A DNA stretch of 7,539 nucleotides from a bacterium (lineage in GTDB: Bacteria > Chloroflexota > Dormibacteria > UBA8260 > Bog-877): assembly GCA_021791455.1 (NCBI GenBank), contig JAJYWM010000341.1, positions 1 to 7,539 of the forward strand. The letters run 5' to 3'. Numbering within the stretch: the first letter of the stretch is position 1; the number at the start of each line of letters is the position of its first letter. The notes under the pieces were generated by a model, which saw only the letters and a program-made list of their open reading frames with translations, ran no database searches and was not told where the DNA came from. Positions 5,490-7,539 of the stretch are shown here, one piece after another. The position numbers and the translations under genes are program-made.

Positions 5490-5518
5490 AGAGTAGCGCT
5501 ACCCGTACGAAACTGCAA
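5490..5518 (-). promoter_or_regulatory. Putative leaderless promoter of the antitoxin gene
   Basis: On the minus strand, -35 TTGCAG (5518-5513), a 17-bp spacer and -10 TACTCT (5495-5490), with only 6 nt to the ATG. Both hexamers are weak matches (3 of 6 each). Support comes from the spacing, the absence of a ribosome site, and the same geometry at the divergent GntR gene. Confidence 0.35.
5493..5502. promoter_or_regulatory. Palindrome GTAGCGCTAC, possible antitoxin operator
   Basis: A perfect 10-bp palindrome overlapping the proposed -10 box and spacer of the antitoxin promoter, where an autorepressing AbrB-type protein would be expected to bind. There is only one copy here, and chance is not excluded. 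Confidence 0.3.
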
Positions 5519-5639
5519 GTGCCGAACCCAGAACGCGCTGGAAGGCCCAGTACCGATGCCCGCGTTGACTGCGACGCGGACTTCGCGTTTCCTGGGCTAT
5601 GCACTGGTAAGCGTCCGAGAGTACACCTAGATCGCACCG

Positions 5640-5668
5640 TTGCAAGTCTGGAGCGGACCAGATAAGCT
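5640..5668 (+). promoter_or_regulatory. Putative leaderless promoter of the GntR gene
   Basis: -35 TTGCAA (5640-5645), a 17-bp spacer and -10 TAAGCT (5663-5668), with 6 nt to ATG 5675, so the transcript would start at or near the A of the start codon. The gene has no Shine-Dalgarno, consistent with a leaderless mRNA. The spacer contains an inverted repeat (5647-5662). Confidence 0.45.
5647..5662. promoter_or_regulatory. Operator candidate O1 (TCTGG-N6-CCAGA) between -35 and -10
   Basis: Inverted repeat TCTGG AGCGGA CCAGA filling the promoter spacer of the GntR gene. The core CTGGAGCGGACCAG (5648-5661) matches 11 of 14 bases of the site at 6579-6592 in the ssb-operon promoter, with the same symmetry centre. 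Its position would block RNA polymerase, as expected for autorepression by a GntR dimer. Confidence 0.5.
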
Positions 5669-5674
5669 GCACCT

Positions 5675-6466
5675 ATGGCAAGGTACGTCCTGGACCGAGA
5701 CAGCTCCGAGCCGCTCTACCAGCAGCTGGCTGCGGCCCTCCGGCGGGAGATCGAGGAAGGAAGACTGCCCCCGGGGGTGGCCTTCCCCTCGGAGCGCAAG
5801 CTCATGGCGAGGTACCACGTGACCCGAGCCACGGTTCGTAGCGCCCTGGGGGTGCTGAAGCAGGAGGGGAGGGTGGAGTCCGAGCACGGCTCCGGGAGCT
5901 TTGTCCGGGACCCCAAGGCCGAGCGTCGGCGGGTGGAGGCCCGGGCAGTGGGTACCGCCCGGCCCCGCGTCGGTCCGTTGGAGGAGTCGGCAGGGGAGCC
6001 ATCCACCGAACGGGCCTTCAAGATTCAGGGACTGGTGGGGGACCTCACGCGGAGGATCCCGGTCACCCCCTGGGTGGCGGAGCTGCTCCAGGTGGCCCCG
6101 GGAACCGTGGTGCTAGTTCAGGAGGGAACGGGGATCGACGTCACCGGGGCGCCGATCCTTGCCCGGGTGTGGCTGCACCCGGTGGCGGAGGAGAAAGCCC
6201 AGATCCGGGAGGAAGAGCTGAGCGGCTTCTGGCTGCCGCACCTCCTCAATTTGAAGGGGCTGCCCGGGGAGGAGGGGGAGGACGTGGTGGAGGCCTCCAT
6301 GCCTACCCCCCACCTGAAGGCGCTGCTGGCCCTTCCGGACGGGGTGCCGGTGCTGCAGCTGTACCGGGTGATGCGGGAGCAGGAGCAGGTGGTGGCGGTG
6401 ATCGACAGCCACCTGCCAGGGGACATGACGACCCTGGTCTTCCCCCGGGTCCAAGAGGGGATCTGA
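5675..6466 (+). CDS. GntR-family transcriptional regulator, HutC/UTRA subfamily
   Basis: 263-aa DNA-binding repressor-type protein. The winged helix-turn-helix covers about residues 12-77: EPLYQQLAAALRREIEEGRL, then FPSERKLMARYHVTRATVRSAL (37-58, recognition helix), then the wing GRVESEHGSGSFV. After a charged linker (78-115), the C-terminal half has the pattern of a UTRA ligand-binding domain (VTPWVAELLQVAPGT, then QEGTGIDVTGAPILARVWLHP, later LQLYRVM). The length is normal for HutC-type regulators. Such regulators control metabolic genes or, in actinobacterial conjugative elements (KorSA type), transfer genes. The downstream ssb operon and the shared operator motif favour the second role here. 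It starts at ATG 5675 with no ribosome site, matching the leaderless promoter. GC content is much higher than in the R-M operon. The effector ligand is unknown. Confidence 0.92.
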   Translation: MARYVLDRDSSEPLYQQLAAALRREIEEGRLPPGVAFPSERKLMARYHVTRATVRSALGVLKQEGRVESEHGSGSFVRDPKAERRRVEARAVGTARPRVGPLEESAGEPSTERAFKIQGLVGDLTRRIPVTPWVAELLQVAPGTVVLVQEGTGIDVTGAPILARVWLHPVAEEKAQIREEELSGFWLPHLLNLKGLPGEEGEDVVEASMPTPHLKALLALPDGVPVLQLYRVMREQEQVVAVIDSHLPGDMTTLVFPRVQEGI

Positions 6467-6552
6467 GAACCGCTCCCTGATCTCCGGCCTGTTAGAGCCG
6501 GTCTCGTCCCAGGCGTCCTCCCACGTCCGGGAAAATTGGTACGCGCCACCTA

Positions 6553-6580
6553 TTGACATCCTTGGCGGACCTGCTAACCT
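6553..6580 (+). promoter_or_regulatory. Strong promoter of the ssb operon
   Basis: A perfect -35 TTGACA (6553-6558), a 16-bp spacer and -10 TAACCT (6575-6580), giving a transcription start near 6587 and a leader of about 42 nt to ATG 6629. It is the best sigma-70-type promoter in the window. A palindrome overlaps the start point. Confidence 0.65.
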
Positions 6581-6591
6581 GGACCGGTCCA
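6580..6591. promoter_or_regulatory. Operator candidate O2, perfect palindrome TGGACCGGTCCA
   Basis: A 12-bp perfect palindrome over the end of the -10 box and the expected transcription start. CTGGACCGGTCCAC (6579-6592) differs from O1 at only 3 of 14 positions (6, 10 and 14). It is a likely second binding site for the GntR protein, controlling the small-protein/ssb operon. Confidence 0.55.
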
Positions 6592-6628
6592 CATGGGCCG
6601 GAGTACCGGCCAGCACAGGAGGCGAGAG

Positions 6629-6796
6629 ATGTCAAAGGACCTGCGGAGACCACGGGGCGACAAGCGCGAGCAGGAAGACGACGGCAGCCGGGAGAGGTGC
6701 CAGCTGCCCTGGTGGGCGATGATGCCCGGGGGACGCCCGCCAGAGGGTTGGGTGCGTCCCGAGCGGCACGTGGGAGAGCGGGAGGCGGGGCGATGA
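6629..6796 (+). CDS. 55-aa charged protein of unknown function
   Basis: First gene of the ssb operon. ATG 6629 has an ideal ribosome site (AGGAGG 6617-6622, 6-nt spacer), which decides the start over an in-frame ATG at 6593 that has none and lies almost on the transcription start. The product is hydrophilic and rich in Arg, Glu and Asp (SKDLRRPRGDKREQEDD), with a short central LPWWAMMPGG segment. It has no membrane helix, a single Cys, and no recognised domain. Its stop overlaps the ssb start (ATGA at 6793-6796), so translation is coupled. It may be a small element-encoded adaptor or a leader; the sequence does not say. Confidence 0.7.
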   Translation: MSKDLRRPRGDKREQEDDGSRERCQLPWWAMMPGGRPPEGWVRPERHVGEREAGR

Positions 6797-7161
6797 ACCA
6801 CGTCGAGCTGCTCGGTGTGGTCGCCTCGGAGGTTCGGGTCCAGGAGTTCATCGCGGCGGGGAAGCCGGAGCCGCAGGTGAAGGCGAGCTTCCTCTGCGCG
6901 GTGCGCCGGCGGGACCGCACCCAGGAGCCGGACTGGGTCCGAGTGGAGACGTGGGGGGGCCAGGCGAGGAACCTGGTGCGTTTCAACGGCAAGGGCTCGA
7001 GGGTGGCTGTCACCGGCCGCCTCCGGGGCACCTTCTACAACCCGGAGGGCAAGGAGAGGGGCGGCCAGCTCCGTCTGGTGGTGGTGGCGGACCAGATCAC
7101 CTACCTCTCGCCGCCCCGGAAGGAGGTCACTACTGAGACCCAGGCAAGGGCCCGGAAGTGA
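6793..7161 (+). CDS. ssb: Single-stranded DNA-binding protein, short form
   Basis: A 122-aa OB-fold protein that coats single-stranded DNA during replication or conjugative transfer. Visible SSB features: VELLGVVASEVRVQEF (4-19), the core DWVRVETWGGQARNLVRF (corresponding to the DWIPVxxWGKxAE block) and KGSRVAVTGRLRGTFY, then a final strand (QLRLVVVADQITYL). It lacks the long flexible linker and acidic tip (DDDIPF) with which housekeeping SSBs recruit repair and replication enzymes; it ends in basic residues (ETQARARK). This points to a mobile-element SSB rather than the chromosomal one. Start ATG 6793 has GGAGG at 6781-6785 (7-nt spacer) and overlaps the upstream stop. The following gene starts inside its stop (GTGA). 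Confidence 0.85.
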   Translation: MNHVELLGVVASEVRVQEFIAAGKPEPQVKASFLCAVRRRDRTQEPDWVRVETWGGQARNLVRFNGKGSRVAVTGRLRGTFYNPEGKERGGQLRLVVVADQITYLSPPRKEVTTETQARARK

Positions 7162-7403
7162 CCGGCATCCTGGGGGCCGTCCTCACCTTCTTGGTGGGGG
7201 CGGCCGCTGTCCTCTTCAGCGTCATGGTGGTGCTGGCGGTCCTCCGCTCCCTCCTCGGTGGGAGCCCATGGGGACGAACCGGCTGCTGGGTACTCCTGGC
7301 GCTGCTCTTCGCCATCTGGTTGATCTCGGGTTTCCTGGCGGGGCAGAGCCCAGGCCCGCCGCCACGCGCCGTGCCCCCGGCTCCGGCAGTCTCCTCACTC
7401 TGA
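7158..7403 (+). CDS. 81-aa membrane protein with two transmembrane helices
   Basis: GTG 7158 overlaps the ssb stop (GTGA) and the frame ends at TGA 7401-7403. Two hydrophobic helices lie at about 4-34 and 43-62, joined by a short loop (GGSPWGRTG). A Pro-rich tail (SPGPPPRAVPPAPAVSSL) follows. No family is recognised. Small membrane proteins of this kind commonly sit beside the DNA translocase in actinobacterial plasmids and conjugative elements (Spd-like), which is inference from context only. The C-terminus overlaps the next start (TGATG). Confidence 0.7.
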   Translation: MTGILGAVLTFLVGAAAVLFSVMVVLAVLRSLLGGSPWGRTGCWVLLALLFAIWLISGFLAGQSPGPPPRAVPPAPAVSSL

Positions 7404-7539
7404 TGGGCGGCAGGTACCTGGCACGCCCGAGAGCCCGCTCGGACCCCGGCGCCCTCGTGGGGTGGCTGCTGCGGCAGCCGGCCGCCTGGGTCCTGGTGGG
7501 AGCCCCGGTTGTCCTCTCCGAGCTGCACTGGGGAGAGGC
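7403..7539 (+). CDS. N-terminal part of a membrane-associated protein, runs off the window
   Basis: ATG 7403 overlaps the upstream stop (TGATG) and the frame stays open to the last base (45 complete codons). It begins MGGRYLARPRARSDPGALVG and continues WLLRQPAAWVLVGAPVVLSE: a basic head, then a hydrophobic segment that may be the first membrane helix. The position after ssb and a small membrane protein is where an FtsK/SpoIIIE-type transfer translocase is often found, but no motif of that family is inside the window. Confidence 0.6.
   Translation, partial: MGGRYLARPRARSDPGALVGWLLRQPAAWVLVGAPVVLSELHWGE

Noticed and set aside
5493..5509. CGTACG next to GTAGCGCTAC as a second operator half
   Set aside because: A 6-bp palindrome is expected often by chance and shows no sequence relation to its neighbour.
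6484..6501. CCGGC...GCCGG hairpin after the GntR stop as a terminator
   Set aside because: The stem is only 5 bp with an 8-nt loop and no T-tract follows. It is too weak to call.
1..7539. tRNA genes, rRNA, CRISPR array, integrase or attachment site
   Set aside because: No regularly spaced repeats, cloverleaf-like sequence, recombinase motif or tRNA-end direct repeat was found on either strand by eye.

Overview
This is a mosaic accessory region of a high-GC bacterium. The right third (about 5.65-7.54 kb) is very GC-rich, with G or C at most third codon positions. Its genes have strong AGGAGG/GGAGG ribosome sites, overlapping stop/start codons, and two promoters whose -10 box lies 6 nt before the ATG, the layout of leaderless mRNAs. 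This suggests Actinomycetota, but a high-GC thermophilic Bacillota cannot be excluded, and no taxonomic marker gene is present. The left two thirds are visibly less GC-rich and carry insertion-sequence (IS) debris, as expected for laterally acquired DNA.

Layout. 1-448: tail of an IS3-family transposase, with a 106-bp segment present twice and three copies of a TGAGGGGACCCCG-type terminal repeat. 539-3223 (minus strand): a compact operon transcribed right to left. It encodes a MIG-like G:T mismatch DNA glycosylase, a cytosine-5 DNA methyltransferase (8-bp overlap) and a NotI-family restriction endonuclease (38-bp gap). 3224-3786: the operon's putative promoter, a decayed IS3 OrfA relic, and unassigned DNA. 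3787-4842 (minus): two unrecognised genes, a soluble 200-aa protein and a 149-aa three-helix membrane protein, in the same frame and separated by one TAG. 4843-5264: no convincing gene. 5265-5483 (minus): an AbrB/SpoVT-type antitoxin without an intact toxin. 5484-5674: a divergent control region. 5675-6466 (plus): a GntR/HutC regulator. 6553-7539 (plus): a TTGACA promoter with an operator-like palindrome, then an operon of a 55-aa protein, a single-stranded DNA-binding protein, an 81-aa two-helix membrane protein, and the start of a further membrane protein cut off by the window end.

How the parts fit. The left operon reads as a self-contained restriction-modification system with its own repair enzyme. 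The methyltransferase makes 5-methylcytosine, deamination turns that into a T:G mismatch, and the glycosylase would remove the T. This is the job Vsr does for Dcm, and the job MIG does in a Methanothermobacter plasmid R-M system. The right operon looks like the regulator plus early transfer or replication genes of an integrative/conjugative element or plasmid. The GntR protein probably represses both itself and the ssb operon, because the two promoters share the operator-like motif CTGGASCGGWCCA. The antitoxin, R-M system and IS relics form an accessory island beside that element.
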